In this document: positions 24,908 to 34,581 of the stretch, piece by piece
Layout of the letters: every line of letters starts with the position of its first letter
Numbering within the stretch: position 1 is the first letter of the stretch
From: Clostridia bacterium
GTDB taxonomy: Bacteria > Bacillota > Clostridia > Oscillospirales > Acutalibacteraceae
Length of the DNA: 64,000 nt
Assembly (NCBI GenBank): GCA_017548045.1
Contig: JAFYNR010000022.1
Coordinates: 19,765-83,764 of the forward strand
Reading direction: 5' to 3'
Translations under genes and position numbers: made by a program
The notes under the pieces: generated by a model
What the model saw: only the letters and a program-made list of their open reading frames with translations
Told to the model about the DNA's origin: nothing
Databases searched by the model: none

Positions 24908-26041
24908 ATGAAATTTAAGTTCAATTCCGACGGCAAGTTCAGAATTCTTCTTTTCGGAGATATTCACGAACATACCGATTACAAAACCAACCCGAAATTC
25001 AAGGATATGCAGAAGCTTATGAACGCTGCACTGGATGAATTCAAGCCCGATTTGTGCGTTCTTCTCGGCGATAACTGCAACACGGGTATCTATACGGAAG
25101 ACCCTGAAAAATTCAGAGAAATGCTCAAAGATGTGGTTGCACCCATCACAAGCAGAAGCATTCCCGTTGCGGCGGTTCTCGGCAATCATGAGCACGACCA
25201 CGGGCACGAGAACGAAATCGTTGCCGAATACGGTAAGCTGGGTATAATAACAAGAAACGATGCCCCCGACGAGGTTACGGGCAACGCAAACTTCAAGGAG
25301 CTTATCTATTCATCCGACGGAGAAAAGCCCGTTTTCTGCCTTTGGTTCATCGACTCGAACAACTGCCACGAAAACAGAGAAATCTCGCATTATGATTACG
25401 TTCACACGGATCAGATTGAGTGGTTTGAGGCTGAAAGCGAAAAGCTTAAAGAACTGAACGGCGGAGAGCCTATGCCTTCGTTTATTTTTCAGCATACTCC
25501 CGTTCCCGAAGAATATGAGCTTCTGCGAAAGGCTCATTTCTGGGAACTTCCCGTTTCGGTAAGAGGATATAACACCAAAAGAAAAACCTTCTACGTCGGC
25601 AAAAAGGGTACGGCGGATTACGTGGGCGAAGGCCCCTGCTCACCCGACGTAAACAACGGACAGTTTGAAAGCTGGAAAAAGGTCGGCGGAGTTCTCGGCG
25701 CGTTTTTCGGTCACGACCATCTTAACGATTTTTCAGGCTTCGTTGACGGAATATTTATGGCTCAGCATAAAACGGCAGGCTTCCGTGCATACACCGACGG
25801 CTGCAGAAGCTGTGTAAGGCTTGTTACCATTGACGAAAAGAACCCGACAAAATTTGAGCAGCAGCTCAAGCGCTTCAAGCAGTTCGGTCTGAAAAGCGAA
25901 AGCCTGGGCTTCGTTATGAGGCATTTCACGGACAGACAGGTTATTACAATGCACGTGCTGGGATATCTCGCACTTGCAGCAGCAGGCGTAACCGGTATTG
26001 CATTCCTTGTCAAATATCTTATAGAACATTTCGGAGGTTAA
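24908..26041 (+). CDS. Metallophosphoesterase with C-terminal membrane anchor
   Basis: A 377-residue calcineurin-like phosphoesterase. The metal ligands run in order GDIHEH (about 17-22), LLGDNC, VLGNHEHDH, FQHTPVP and GHDHLND, all five blocks present. The C-terminus has one hydrophobic helix (YLALAAAGVTGIAFLVKYLI, about 353-372), unusual for Icc-like enzymes, which would tether the catalytic domain to the membrane; without a signal peptide the domain stays on the cytoplasmic side. AAGGTGA before the ATG fixes the start. The gene lies 13 bases after yfcC and 4 bases before the MFS gene. Substrate (nucleotide, lipid or protein phosphate) is unknown. Confidence 0.82.
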   Translation: MKFKFNSDGKFRILLFGDIHEHTDYKTNPKFKDMQKLMNAALDEFKPDLCVLLGDNCNTGIYTEDPEKFREMLKDVVAPITSRSIPVAAVLGNHEHDHGHENEIVAEYGKLGIITRNDAPDEVTGNANFKELIYSSDGEKPVFCLWFIDSNNCHENREISHYDYVHTDQIEWFEAESEKLKELNGGEPMPSFIFQHTPVPEEYELLRKAHFWELPVSVRGYNTKRKTFYVGKKGTADYVGEGPCSPDVNNGQFESWKKVGGVLGAFFGHDHLNDFSGFVDGIFMAQHKTAGFRAYTDGCRSCVRLVTIDEKNPTKFEQQLKRFKQFGLKSESLGFVMRHFTDRQVITMHVLGYLALAAAGVTGIAFLVKYLIEHFGG

Positions 26042-26045
26042 CACT

Positions 26046-27374
26046 ATGGAAAAAGCAAAAAAACTCAGTCCCTCGCTTATTCTGAACATACTCCTTTTCG
26101 GCTTTATGGGTCAGGTAGCATGGGCAGTTGAAAACAATTTCTTCAACCTTTTTCTTTTCAACGAAGTAGGCGGCACCCCTCAGGATATTTCAAATATGGT
26201 TATGGCAAGCTCGATTGTTGCCGTGCTCACAACCCTCTTTATGGGAAGCCTCAGCGATAAAATCAACAAGCGTAAAATTTTTATCTGTGCAGGCTACATC
26301 GTATGGGGCTTTACCGTTATGGCATTTGCCCTTATTTCTCCCGAAAACGTAGCAAAGGTTATGGGCACTACTCCCGCCGCCGCAGTTTCAACAACAATTA
26401 TCCTCGTAATCGTTATGGACTGCATTATGACCTTTATGGGTTCAACCAGTAATGATGCCGCATTCAATGCCTGGATTACGGATATCACGTCATCCTCAAA
26501 CAGAGCAAAGACCGAATCCATTCTCGCACTGCTTCCCGTTATCGCAATGGTTGCGGTTACTGCCGCATTCGGCTCACTCTCGGGCAAATTCGGTTACCCT
26601 GCCTGCTTTATCGGTCTGGGTGCAATCGTTACAATCTGCGGTATCGTAGGCATATTCTCAATCAAAGAATCAAGAACGGGTGTTGTTACGACGGTTAACT
26701 TCACTCAGGCTCTTACCTACGGCTTCAGACCTTCCGTTATCAAAAATAACAAAAGCCTTTACATTTCGCTTGTATGTATGGGTATATTCGCAGTTGCAAG
26801 CCAGGTATTCTTCCCCTATCTTTTCATCTACGTTGCTCACTACATCGATATGAACACCCTTAAGCTCACAGCACCCGTAATCATTCTTGCGGTTGTTGTG
26901 GTTGTCGGTGCCGTTGCCGCACTTATTTCAATCGTTCTTCTCAGCGACAAAAAAGGTAAGGCTCCCTTCCTTTTCCCCTCTGCGGCATTCTTTGTAATCG
27001 GTCTTATTCTCATATATTTTGCAGACAGAAACATCATTTGGTTTGCACTTGCGGCAATTATAGCGCTGGTAGGCTACGGTCTGCTTATGATTATGCTTAA
27101 TGCCGCCGTACGTGACTTCACACCCGAGGACAAGGCAGGTCAGCTTCAGGGCATCAGAATGATATTCTCGGTTCTTCTGCCTATGACAATCGGCCCCGAA
27201 ATTGCAGTTAAGGTTACGGATATGTACGCAACCGCACAGTATGCAAACGATTACGGCGAAATGGTTAACATTCCCGCACCTCACATCTACCTTGCCGCTG
27301 CGGCAGTCGGTGCGCTTATCGTAATTCCCCTCTTCTTCCTTGCAAAGGAATTCAAGAAGCAGAGGGCACAGTAA
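26046..27374 (+). CDS. Major facilitator superfamily transporter
   Basis: A 442-residue transporter with about twelve membrane spans. The MFS A-motif lies in the second loop (GSLSDKINKRKIF, about 68-80). The opening WAVENNFFNLFLFNEVGG and the STSNDAAFNAWITDIT stretch resemble the SLC45/GPH-like branch that carries sugars or glycosides, so a sugar is the likely cargo. It follows the phosphoesterase by four bases and precedes trkA by 33, with its own AGGTTA-type site; it belongs to the yfcC-trkH operon. Role in potassium homeostasis is not implied by sequence. Confidence 0.82.
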   Translation: MEKAKKLSPSLILNILLFGFMGQVAWAVENNFFNLFLFNEVGGTPQDISNMVMASSIVAVLTTLFMGSLSDKINKRKIFICAGYIVWGFTVMAFALISPENVAKVMGTTPAAAVSTTIILVIVMDCIMTFMGSTSNDAAFNAWITDITSSSNRAKTESILALLPVIAMVAVTAAFGSLSGKFGYPACFIGLGAIVTICGIVGIFSIKESRTGVVTTVNFTQALTYGFRPSVIKNNKSLYISLVCMGIFAVASQVFFPYLFIYVAHYIDMNTLKLTAPVIILAVVVVVGAVAALISIVLLSDKKGKAPFLFPSAAFFVIGLILIYFADRNIIWFALAAIIALVGYGLLMIMLNAAVRDFTPEDKAGQLQGIRMIFSVLLPMTIGPEIAVKVTDMYATAQYANDYGEMVNIPAPHIYLAAAAVGALIVIPLFFLAKEFKKQRAQ

Positions 27375-27407
27375 ACACCTATCCGATTCAAAGAAGGTAA
27401 ATCTGAA

Positions 27408-28763
27408 ATGAATATTATTATTGTCGGTTTGGGCAAGCTCGGTCTTACAATGACAAAGCAGCTTGTCAAGGAAGGTCACAGCATCACCGTTGTTGACACA
27501 AATAACGATAAGCTGACCTCCGCAGTTGATACCTATGACGTTATGGGTGTATGCGGAAACGGTGCTACCTGCGAAGCTCTTGAAACCGCAGGTGCGGCAA
27601 AGGCAAAACTGATTATTGCCGCAACGGCATCCGATGAAATGAACATTCTTTGCTGTCTTATTGCAAACAGAATGGGAACCGAAAACACAATCGCCCGTGT
27701 CCGCAATCCGGATTATGCGGCACAAATGCAGTTTCTGCGTAACGAGCTTGGCATAAGTATGATTGTTAATCCCGAGTTTGAAACCGCAAACGAAATCTCA
27801 AGAATCATACGCTTCCCATCTGCCGCAAATCTGGATTCTTTTGCAAGAGGCAAAATTGAAATCGCAAGCATCAGAATTCATTCCGACAACGCACTTTGCG
27901 ACACTCCCCTTTACGATTTGCGTAAAAAAAGCAAGGCTAAGGTGCTTGTCTGCGCAGTGCAGAGAAACGACGAGGTTTTTATCCCCTCAGGTGATTTTGT
28001 TATCAGATGTGACGATACCATCAGCATAACGGGCACGAGGGCGGAGCTTTCCCTCTTTATGAAGCAGACGGGAGTTTATAAGCAAAGAATCAAAAACGTT
28101 ATGATTATCGGCGGCGGCAGAATAGGCTACTACCTTGCAAAGCTGCTTTCCGATACGGGCAGAAATATAAAGCTTATTGAAAACAACGATAAAAGATGCT
28201 ATAACCTTGCAGATATGCTTGACGACGTTACCGTTGTTCACGGTGACGGAACGGATCAGGATTTGCTTGACGAACAGGGTCTTGAAAGGCAGGACGCCCT
28301 TGTTTCGCTTACGGGTATTGATGAGGAAAATATTATCGTTTCAATGTATGCCGAATCAAAGGGCATTAACAAGGTTATAACCAAGGTTAACCGCCACTCA
28401 TATTCAATCCTCAACGATATCGGTCTTGAAACCGTTGTGTCGCCTCAGATTGTTGCAGGTAACCTTGTTACCCGTTACGTCCGTGCCCTTCACAATTCCG
28501 CAGGCAATTCACAGATGCAGACACTTCACAAGCTGGTTAACGGCAAGGTTGAAGCCGTAGAATTTATTGTTCCCGAGGGTGCAGGCTACCAAAACATTCC
28601 GTTCAAGGACCTTAATCTGCTGCCCAATATTCTTATAGGCTGTATCATCCGCAACGGCAAAACCATTTTCCCCGGCGGTAATGACGTTATGAAAGCAGAC
28701 GACAGCGTTATCGTTGTTACTGCAGGCAGAATAATCGAAGACCTTCACGATATTTTCGTCTGA
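27408..28763 (+). CDS. trkA: Trk system potassium uptake regulatory protein TrkA
   Basis: A 451-residue cytoplasmic protein with the duplicated RCK layout of TrkA. RCK-N domain 1 begins NIIIVGLGKLG (GxGxxG NAD site) and domain 2 about residue 228 begins VMIIGGGRIGYYLAK. Each is followed by a C-terminal TrkA_C subdomain. It forms a ring that gates TrkH in response to NAD(H)/ATP. The next gene, 18 bases downstream, is trkH, as expected. Length matches the double-domain form. Confidence 0.93.
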   Translation: MNIIIVGLGKLGLTMTKQLVKEGHSITVVDTNNDKLTSAVDTYDVMGVCGNGATCEALETAGAAKAKLIIAATASDEMNILCCLIANRMGTENTIARVRNPDYAAQMQFLRNELGISMIVNPEFETANEISRIIRFPSAANLDSFARGKIEIASIRIHSDNALCDTPLYDLRKKSKAKVLVCAVQRNDEVFIPSGDFVIRCDDTISITGTRAELSLFMKQTGVYKQRIKNVMIIGGGRIGYYLAKLLSDTGRNIKLIENNDKRCYNLADMLDDVTVVHGDGTDQDLLDEQGLERQDALVSLTGIDEENIIVSMYAESKGINKVITKVNRHSYSILNDIGLETVVSPQIVAGNLVTRYVRALHNSAGNSQMQTLHKLVNGKVEAVEFIVPEGAGYQNIPFKDLNLLPNILIGCIIRNGKTIFPGGNDVMKADDSVIVVTAGRIIEDLHDIFV

Positions 28764-28781
28764 TTCATCCGGAGGAACAGT

Positions 28782-30233
28782 ATGAATTACAGAATGATAT
28801 CATATTATATCGGCAGGATTCTGCTTATTGAAGCTTTTCTTCTGATTTTTCCTGCCGTCGGTTCACTGGTTTACGGTGACGGAACACTGCTTTCCTTTGC
28901 GGTAACAATCGGCGCACTGACACTCACCGGTATGCTGGCCGTACGCAAAAAGCCCGAAAAGGCTTCGATTTATGCCAAAGAAGGCTACGTTATCGTTGCA
29001 CTCACCTGGATACTTATGTCGCTTTTCGGCGCACTTCCCTTCTATATCAGCGGCCATATTCCCAGCTTTACCGATGCGTTTTTTGAAACCGTTTCAGGCT
29101 TCACCACAACAGGCTCAACCATACTCAGAAGTGTCGAGGCCTTGCCCAAAAGCCTTCTTTTCTGGCGTAGCTTCACTCACTGGATAGGCGGTATGGGTAT
29201 CCTTGTTTTTGTTATTGCGATTATGCCGAAAGCTGAAAGTTCCTCAATGCACGTTATGAGGGCTGAAGTACCGGGCCCCACCGTAGGCAAGCTTGTTTCA
29301 AAGCTGCGTGCATCCGCAAGAATTCTTTACGGAATTTATTGTGTTATGACCGCAATTCAGATTATTATGCTTTTCGCCGGCGGTATGCCTCTTTTTGACA
29401 GTATTGTAAATGCTTTTGCAACCGCAGGTACAGGCGGCTTCGGCGTTCTGAACAACAGCATTGAAGGATATAACAGCGTTTACTCGGAAATGGTAATCGC
29501 AGTGTTTATGCTCCTTTTCGGCGTTAACTTCAATCTTTATTATATGTTCCTTGTAAGGCAAGGAAAACAGGCGATAAAAAGCGAAGAACTCCGCTGGTAT
29601 ATCGGAATTGTTGCAGGCTCAACACTTCTTATTGCCGTAAGTCTGTTCACTTCAACAAGCAATGACGTTGCAGATTCGTTCCGACTTGCATTTTTCCAGG
29701 TTTCTTCAATCATAACCACCACGGGATTTTCCACGGCGAACTTCAATACCTGGCCCGTAATATCAAAATTCACTCTTGTGTTTCTGATGTTTATAGGTGC
29801 CTGTGCAGGTTCAACAGGCGGTGGTATCAAGGTTTCAAGACTTGTTATTCTTGTTAAAAGCGGTCTTCGTGACATAAAAAAAGCAATTAATCCAAGAAGC
29901 ATAGAAACCGTAAAAATCGATAAAAGAACCGTTGAAGAACCTGTTGTGAAAAGCGTTTCTGTTTTCTTTGCAACCTATATGCTTGTTATTGCAGTATCCG
30001 TATTGGCTGTTTCGATTGACGGCTTCAACCTCGAAACAACCACAACTGCCGTTATTGCCTGTATGAGCAATATCGGTCCCGGTATGGGTGCGGTAGGACC
30101 CTACGGCAATTTTGCGGATTTCTCGATTCTCAGCAAGCTTGTGCTCAGCTTTGATATGCTTGCAGGCAGACTTGAGCTTATTCCCATGCTTATGCTTTTC
30201 TCACCCTACGCATGGGCAAAGAAATATTCATAA
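28782..30233 (+). CDS. trkH: Trk potassium transporter membrane subunit TrkH
   Basis: A 483-residue TrkH/KtrB-type channel with eight core membrane helices and four pore loops. Selectivity-filter glycines are seen in SGFTTTGSTIL, ATAGTGGFGVL, TTGFSTANFN and SNIGPGMGAVG. The conserved SFTHWIGGMGILVF segment is present. It conducts potassium inward under TrkA control. GGAGGAAC precedes the ATG. It ends the operon, followed by a hairpin with a T run. Confidence 0.93.
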   Translation: MNYRMISYYIGRILLIEAFLLIFPAVGSLVYGDGTLLSFAVTIGALTLTGMLAVRKKPEKASIYAKEGYVIVALTWILMSLFGALPFYISGHIPSFTDAFFETVSGFTTTGSTILRSVEALPKSLLFWRSFTHWIGGMGILVFVIAIMPKAESSSMHVMRAEVPGPTVGKLVSKLRASARILYGIYCVMTAIQIIMLFAGGMPLFDSIVNAFATAGTGGFGVLNNSIEGYNSVYSEMVIAVFMLLFGVNFNLYYMFLVRQGKQAIKSEELRWYIGIVAGSTLLIAVSLFTSTSNDVADSFRLAFFQVSSIITTTGFSTANFNTWPVISKFTLVFLMFIGACAGSTGGGIKVSRLVILVKSGLRDIKKAINPRSIETVKIDKRTVEEPVVKSVSVFFATYMLVIAVSVLAVSIDGFNLETTTTAVIACMSNIGPGMGAVGPYGNFADFSILSKLVLSFDMLAGRLELIPMLMLFSPYAWAKKYS

Positions 30234-30240
30234 TAACGAT

Positions 30241-30280
30241 AAGCCTTGGATTTCGTCATTGAAACCCAAGGCTTTTTTAT
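30241..30280 (+). terminator. Intrinsic terminator after trkH
   Basis: AAGCCTTGG / CCAAGGCTT stem extended by TTTC / GAAA, followed by a T run. Confidence 0.85.
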
Positions 30281-30290
30281 TTTATATCCG

Positions 30291-30857
30291 TTATTTTATT
30301 TTTATTATTTTATCGCCCTTTACGAGATATGCGTTTTGCGCAAGGTCAATTATGGGTTGATCGTTGAGAGAATCCGTATAGAAATTCTCAATAACCGCAT
30401 CGGGATAGTATTTTTTGAACATTTTTACCTTGTTCTCACGAAAGCAGAAATTTTTAATCGCAAAATTTTCACGGTCTGTTTCGGTGGAAACAATATTCTT
30501 TATTCCCGTTCTTCTTCCCATTTCTTCAAGAACAACGTCAAACCCTGCCGAAAGAATAACGTCATCGTCTTTTCTTATTTCCGCATAAAAAGGCTTGATT
30601 TTACCGATATTCTTATCCCAGAATTTCTTTATATCCCCTTCAAGGTCGGCAACACCGCGGCAATAGCTTTCAACAAGAGTACCGTATTCATTCAGCGCCT
30701 CGTTAATTGTGATTTTACGCGCCTTGTATTTCAGCAAAGCAACAATAACCTTCGGTAAATACAAAAGTAATTTCGGGTCACGCTTCATATAGTAAAGAAA
30801 AAAATCTATTGCGGATTCGCCTTTGTATATCGTGTTGTCAAAATCATAAACGTTCAT
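30291..30857 (-). CDS. HAD-superfamily phosphatase (HAD-IB, SerB-like)
   Basis: A 188-residue HAD hydrolase. Motif I is VYDFDNTIYKGES (nucleophile Asp at residue 5), motif II falls around ILSAGFDVVLEE (Ser), motif III around NKVKMFKKYY (Lys) and motif IV around FYTDSLNDQPII (acidic pair). The helical cap after motif I (FFLYYMKRDPKLLLYLP) is of the subfamily IB type shared with phosphoserine phosphatases. The substrate is not readable. AGGTGATAAT precedes the ATG. It is convergent with the trkH operon and divergent from the MATE gene. Confidence 0.8.
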   Translation of the reverse strand: MNVYDFDNTIYKGESAIDFFLYYMKRDPKLLLYLPKVIVALLKYKARKITINEALNEYGTLVESYCRGVADLEGDIKKFWDKNIGKIKPFYAEIRKDDDVILSAGFDVVLEEMGRRTGIKNIVSTETDRENFAIKNFCFRENKVKMFKKYYPDAVIENFYTDSLNDQPIIDLAQNAYLVKGDKIIKIK

Positions 30858-30906
30858 ATTATCACCTACGTGTATTATACTTGATTATAATCAATTTTTC
30901 AACAAG

Positions 30907-30935
30907 TTGAAATTATTAAAAACAGGTGATATAAT
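30907..30935 (+). promoter_or_regulatory. Promoter of the MATE gene
   Basis: TTGAAA (30907-30912), 17-base spacer, TATAAT (30930-30935) preceded by TG-A (extended -10). Confidence 0.7.
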
Positions 30936-30965
30936 TAGTTCAAATCAATCACGGAGAAAACGAGA

Positions 30966-32321
30966 ATGAAAATCAAAGACAGAGCATTTTACAAAGTATT
31001 TTTCACAATGACACTCACAATGGCGGTGCAGAATCTGATCGTATTCGGTGTTAACCTTGCAGATTCCGTTATGATGGGTGCATACAGCGAAACCGCACTC
31101 AGCGGAGTGGGAATCTGCAACAACATTCAGTTCTTTCTGAATATGGCGGCTTCGGGCATTGCCTCCGGTATGACGGTTATTGCCTCTCAGTATTGGGGTC
31201 AAAAAGAAAAAAAGCCCATTTACAGGGTATCGGCAGTTGCAATGTGGATAAGCATTGTTTTTTCTATGCTGATTTTCGGCTTTGCCGCCCTTGCCCCTGA
31301 AACCCTCATAAGACTCTTCACGGATAAAGAGGCGGTTATTGAGCAGGCTGTGCTTTACCTGGATATTATAAAATATACCTATTTATTATTTGCACTGACA
31401 ACAGTAATGCTTGCAATTCTGCGAAGCGTTGAAACCGTCAGAATAGGATTCTACGTTTCGCTTTCATCCTTTGCAGTCAATATTCTTCTCAATTATATGC
31501 TTATTTACGGCAAATTCGGCGCACCCGAAATGGGAATAAGAGGTGCGGCCCTTGCAACCCTTGTTTCAAGGGCGATTGAACTTGCGGTTGTTGTAATATA
31601 CATATTGTTTGTTGACAAAAAGCTGAAAATGAAGCTTCGCGACCTGTTTATAACAGATGCTCAGATGCTGAAAGATTATTTCAAAACAGGGCTTCCTCTT
31701 ATGATGAGCAGTGTATCCTGGGGCATTGCAATGAGCATTCAGGGAGCAATCATCGGCAGACTTATCGAAAGCGCTATTGCGGCAAACAGCATTGCCACCA
31801 CAATTTTTCAGGTTGCAACGGTTATCTGCTACGCTTCAAGCAATGTAGCCTGCGTGCTTATAGGCAAAACCATAGGCGAAAACAAATCTCTTGATATTAT
31901 CAAACGCCGAAGCAAAATGCTTCAGCTTATCTTCCTGGGTATAGGTATTGTATCAAGCGCAATTCTCCTGCTGACAAAAAATCTTATCATTGATTTTTAC
32001 AATGCAACGCCGCAGACCGTTGACATCACAAATCAGTTTATATGGGTGCTTTGTGTTACGATTATCGGCACGGCTTATGAAGCCCCCAGCCTTTGCGGAA
32101 TTGTTTCGGGCGGCGGCGATACGTCCTTCGTGCTAAAAAATGATATAATCTTTATGTGGCTTATCGTTCTGCCAATGAGCATACTCAGCGCCTTTGTTTT
32201 CAAGTTCCCCGTTGTTGTTACTTTTGCCTGCCTCAAGGCAGATCAGGTGCTGAAATGTGCGGTTGCAGTGGTGAAGGTCAATAAATTCAACTGGATAAAA
32301 AAAGTTACAAAATCAACATAA
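30966..32321 (+). CDS. MATE-family efflux transporter
   Basis: A 451-residue protein with twelve predicted membrane helices in two homologous halves, of the MATE/MOP superfamily. Typical family segments: VNLADSVMMGAYSETALSGVG in the first half and GLPLMMSSVSWGIAMSIQGA opening the second, with a GSGGGDT-like SGGGDTSFVLKNDI near the end. It probably exports a drug or metabolite by cation antiport. GGAGAAAACGAG precedes the ATG. Monocistronic, between its own promoter and a bidirectional terminator. Confidence 0.88.
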   Translation: MKIKDRAFYKVFFTMTLTMAVQNLIVFGVNLADSVMMGAYSETALSGVGICNNIQFFLNMAASGIASGMTVIASQYWGQKEKKPIYRVSAVAMWISIVFSMLIFGFAALAPETLIRLFTDKEAVIEQAVLYLDIIKYTYLLFALTTVMLAILRSVETVRIGFYVSLSSFAVNILLNYMLIYGKFGAPEMGIRGAALATLVSRAIELAVVVIYILFVDKKLKMKLRDLFITDAQMLKDYFKTGLPLMMSSVSWGIAMSIQGAIIGRLIESAIAANSIATTIFQVATVICYASSNVACVLIGKTIGENKSLDIIKRRSKMLQLIFLGIGIVSSAILLLTKNLIIDFYNATPQTVDITNQFIWVLCVTIIGTAYEAPSLCGIVSGGGDTSFVLKNDIIFMWLIVLPMSILSAFVFKFPVVVTFACLKADQVLKCAVAVVKVNKFNWIKKVTKST

Positions 32322-32322
32322 A

Positions 32323-32361
32323 AAACGGCTTGTGCGGAACATTAATCCGTACAAGCCGTTT
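32323..32361. terminator. Bidirectional terminator
   Basis: An 11-bp outer stem (AAACGGCTTGT / ACAAGCCGTTT) plus a five-pair inner stem with one G-U pair, between convergent genes. Confidence 0.85.
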
Positions 32362-32363
32362 CA

Positions 32364-33836
32364 TTATTTAAGGCCGTATTTTTTCAGTATTTTTCTGTGC
32401 ATATTGGAATAATAAAAAACCGTCAAAAACTGCTTTGCAGATACATATGTACCGTAAAAAAAGCCTTTTATTCCGTGCCTGAAAATTCTGTTTATTGCAT
32501 CCCCTGCCATCTTCTTGATGATACCGAAGGAATCATCCTTGACAGAATCCTTGCCTGTGAATGCCTTCCACTGAAAATAATGGTGTATAACCTTAAGATC
32601 CTTATCGGGCACAGCAGAAAGATTCACTATTATCTTATCGGTAGCCCTTTGCTCAACCTTAAGCGCAACATCCTTTATTGTGTCGGGATAACTGAATTTA
32701 CCCTCTGCCCTTGCACGGTCATAAATCTCCGAATTCGGAAGCGGAGTAAGAATATTCATAACAACAAGGCTTGCACCCAATCCGTTGGCAAAGGTTACCG
32801 TTCTTTTTGTTTCTTCAGGTGTTTCGTCTGGAAATCCGATTATGAAAGATGCCTGAACGGTTATGCCTGCCTTTTCGCACCAGCCTATTGTTTCTTTGGC
32901 GGAGGAAAGGTCGATATTCTTCTTTATGCTCTTTATTCTTTCGGGGTCGCCGCTTTCGATACCGAAAAGAATCCAGCGGCAGCCTGCCTTATACATAAGC
33001 TTTATATCATCTTCGTTCAGCACGCCCAAGCGCATCTGACAGCCCCATATGAGCTTGTAATTGCGTTCAATAAGCATTTCACAAAGCTTTGTGCGAAGTT
33101 CTCGTTTAGGCAGAAACAGTTCATCGGAAAAATAAATTCCGTTAACTCCGCAGCCGTAAAGATAATCTATATCGCGGATTATCTGTTCGGGATTTCTGCA
33201 CCTGTTTCTGTTCTGATGAAACTGCTGGTTTGAACAGAAGGTGCACCGTGCAGGGCATCCCTTTGAAGCGTGAAGATACACCATTTTATCACAACCGAAG
33301 AATGATGAAAAATATTTTTCAACCTTCACCATACTCCAATCAATATCGGGAAAAAGCGAAATATCCGCCACATCTCTGGGCGCGGTATATTTAATTTTTC
33401 CGTTTTCGGTATAAGCAAGACCCTGAACAGCAGAAACATCTGAGCCGCACTCAAGCGTATTCACAAGCTCAAGCCAGGTGATTTCACCCTCTCCAAGAGT
33501 TATGAAATCGGGCTTCGCTTCTCTGAGAATAAGTTCGGGCATTGCAGTTGCCGCCTGACCGCCCCATACAACGGTTATCCCCATACCCTTTATTTTTTCG
33601 GTAAGCCTTTTTGCTTCTATGCTGCCAAGAAATGACATTGCGGTAATGCCCACAACATCCGGCTTGAATTCTTTTATGCTTGCCTCAACGTCGTTTGCCT
33701 CTGCAAGACATTCAACAAGCTTCACTTCGTGGCCGTAATGCTTCAGATAGCTTGCAATTGAAAGAAGCCCGAGGGGCAGAGAGGGCACCCTTATAAAAAC
33801 GGGCATCGGAGGATTTATAAGCATTATCTTCAACAT
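32364..33836 (-). CDS. B12-binding domain radical SAM enzyme
   Basis: A 490-residue class B radical SAM protein, of a different branch from the 640-residue paralogues. The N-terminal cobalamin-type domain begins MLINPPMPV and contains GLLSIASYLKHYGHEVKLVE, PDVVGITAMSF, VVWGGQAATAMPE and ITLGEGE. Cluster cysteines are C194, C198 and C201 (SKGCPARCTFCSN), followed by YFSDELF, FGIESGD and GFPDETPEE. The layout matches HpnJ/BchE-like enzymes that modify lipids, sugars or tetrapyrroles. The ATG at 33836 has AGGTG six bases upstream. It is the last gene of a three-gene operon with a GT2 and a 641-residue radical SAM protein, pointing to glycan or glycolipid chemistry. Confidence 0.85.
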   Translation of the reverse strand: MLKIMLINPPMPVFIRVPSLPLGLLSIASYLKHYGHEVKLVECLAEANDVEASIKEFKPDVVGITAMSFLGSIEAKRLTEKIKGMGITVVWGGQAATAMPELILREAKPDFITLGEGEITWLELVNTLECGSDVSAVQGLAYTENGKIKYTAPRDVADISLFPDIDWSMVKVEKYFSSFFGCDKMVYLHASKGCPARCTFCSNQQFHQNRNRCRNPEQIIRDIDYLYGCGVNGIYFSDELFLPKRELRTKLCEMLIERNYKLIWGCQMRLGVLNEDDIKLMYKAGCRWILFGIESGDPERIKSIKKNIDLSSAKETIGWCEKAGITVQASFIIGFPDETPEETKRTVTFANGLGASLVVMNILTPLPNSEIYDRARAEGKFSYPDTIKDVALKVEQRATDKIIVNLSAVPDKDLKVIHHYFQWKAFTGKDSVKDDSFGIIKKMAGDAINRIFRHGIKGFFYGTYVSAKQFLTVFYYSNMHRKILKKYGLK

Positions 33837-33850
33837 CGTCACCACCTTTT

Positions 33851-34579
33851 TTATTTGAGTAAATCCTGCTTTTTCATAAATCTGATATGAAGCGCGGTTG
33901 AAAAATATTTTGCGGTCTGTCTGAATGAATTACTTGATTTGCCCTGCTTTCTGCCGTAGCAGTTTGTGGGTATTTCGACAAATCTGCAGCCAAGCCTCAA
34001 GGGCTTGAGAACAAGCTCAAGCAAAATCGGGAAGCCCATACTCTCCCATTTTATACTGCGGTAAATTTCCGTAGGCACAATCTGATTGGGATTTGTAAAA
34101 TCAGTCATTTTTCTTCCGAACAAAACCGTCAGAAACTTCTGACCCAGATAATTCATAACATAACGTGATCTGCTGTAATTTATGAATCTGCAGCCGGGCA
34201 GCCAGCGGGAGGTTTTAACTATAATATCGCCGTTTTCTTTCGCTTTTTCTATCATCTGCGGAACACATTCAAGGTCAAGGGCGTTATCCGACGCAACGAT
34301 CATACAGTGAGAACCCTTTGCAATATCAAAAAGCTCTACGAGAGCACCGATTCCCCTTTTCTTCTGATTGGCAACAACTATTTTACCCTTTTCATCTTCT
34401 TGTTTGATTCGGTTTACAACCGCTTCACATTCAGAAGTTATATGGGGAGCTTTGAGAATGATTATTTCTTTGATATCATCGGGTTTGCACAGGCGGAGTA
34501 TTTCGCTGACTGCATTTTCGAGAGACTCCGTTTCATCAACGGCACCCATCAGAATTGATACGTTTTTAAACTCTGCCAT
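33851..34579 (-). CDS. Glycosyltransferase family 2
   Basis: A 242-residue GT-A glycosyltransferase resembling the dolichyl-phosphate mannose synthase/undecaprenyl-type branch. It shows VSILMGAVDETESLENAV, IIILKAPHI, the glycine-turn RGIGALVELFDIAKGS and, where a DxD is expected, VASDNALD. A C-terminal basic stretch (RKQGKSSNSFRQTAKYF) can contact lipid phosphate; no membrane span is present. It would transfer a sugar from a nucleotide donor to a lipid or glycan. The start is two bases after the radical SAM stop, with GGAG inside the end of that gene, so translation is coupled. Confidence 0.82.
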   Translation of the reverse strand: MAEFKNVSILMGAVDETESLENAVSEILRLCKPDDIKEIIILKAPHITSECEAVVNRIKQEDEKGKIVVANQKKRGIGALVELFDIAKGSHCMIVASDNALDLECVPQMIEKAKENGDIIVKTSRWLPGCRFINYSRSRYVMNYLGQKFLTVLFGRKMTDFTNPNQIVPTEIYRSIKWESMGFPILLELVLKPLRLGCRFVEIPTNCYGRKQGKSSNSFRQTAKYFSTALHIRFMKKQDLLK

Positions 34580-34581
34580 AA

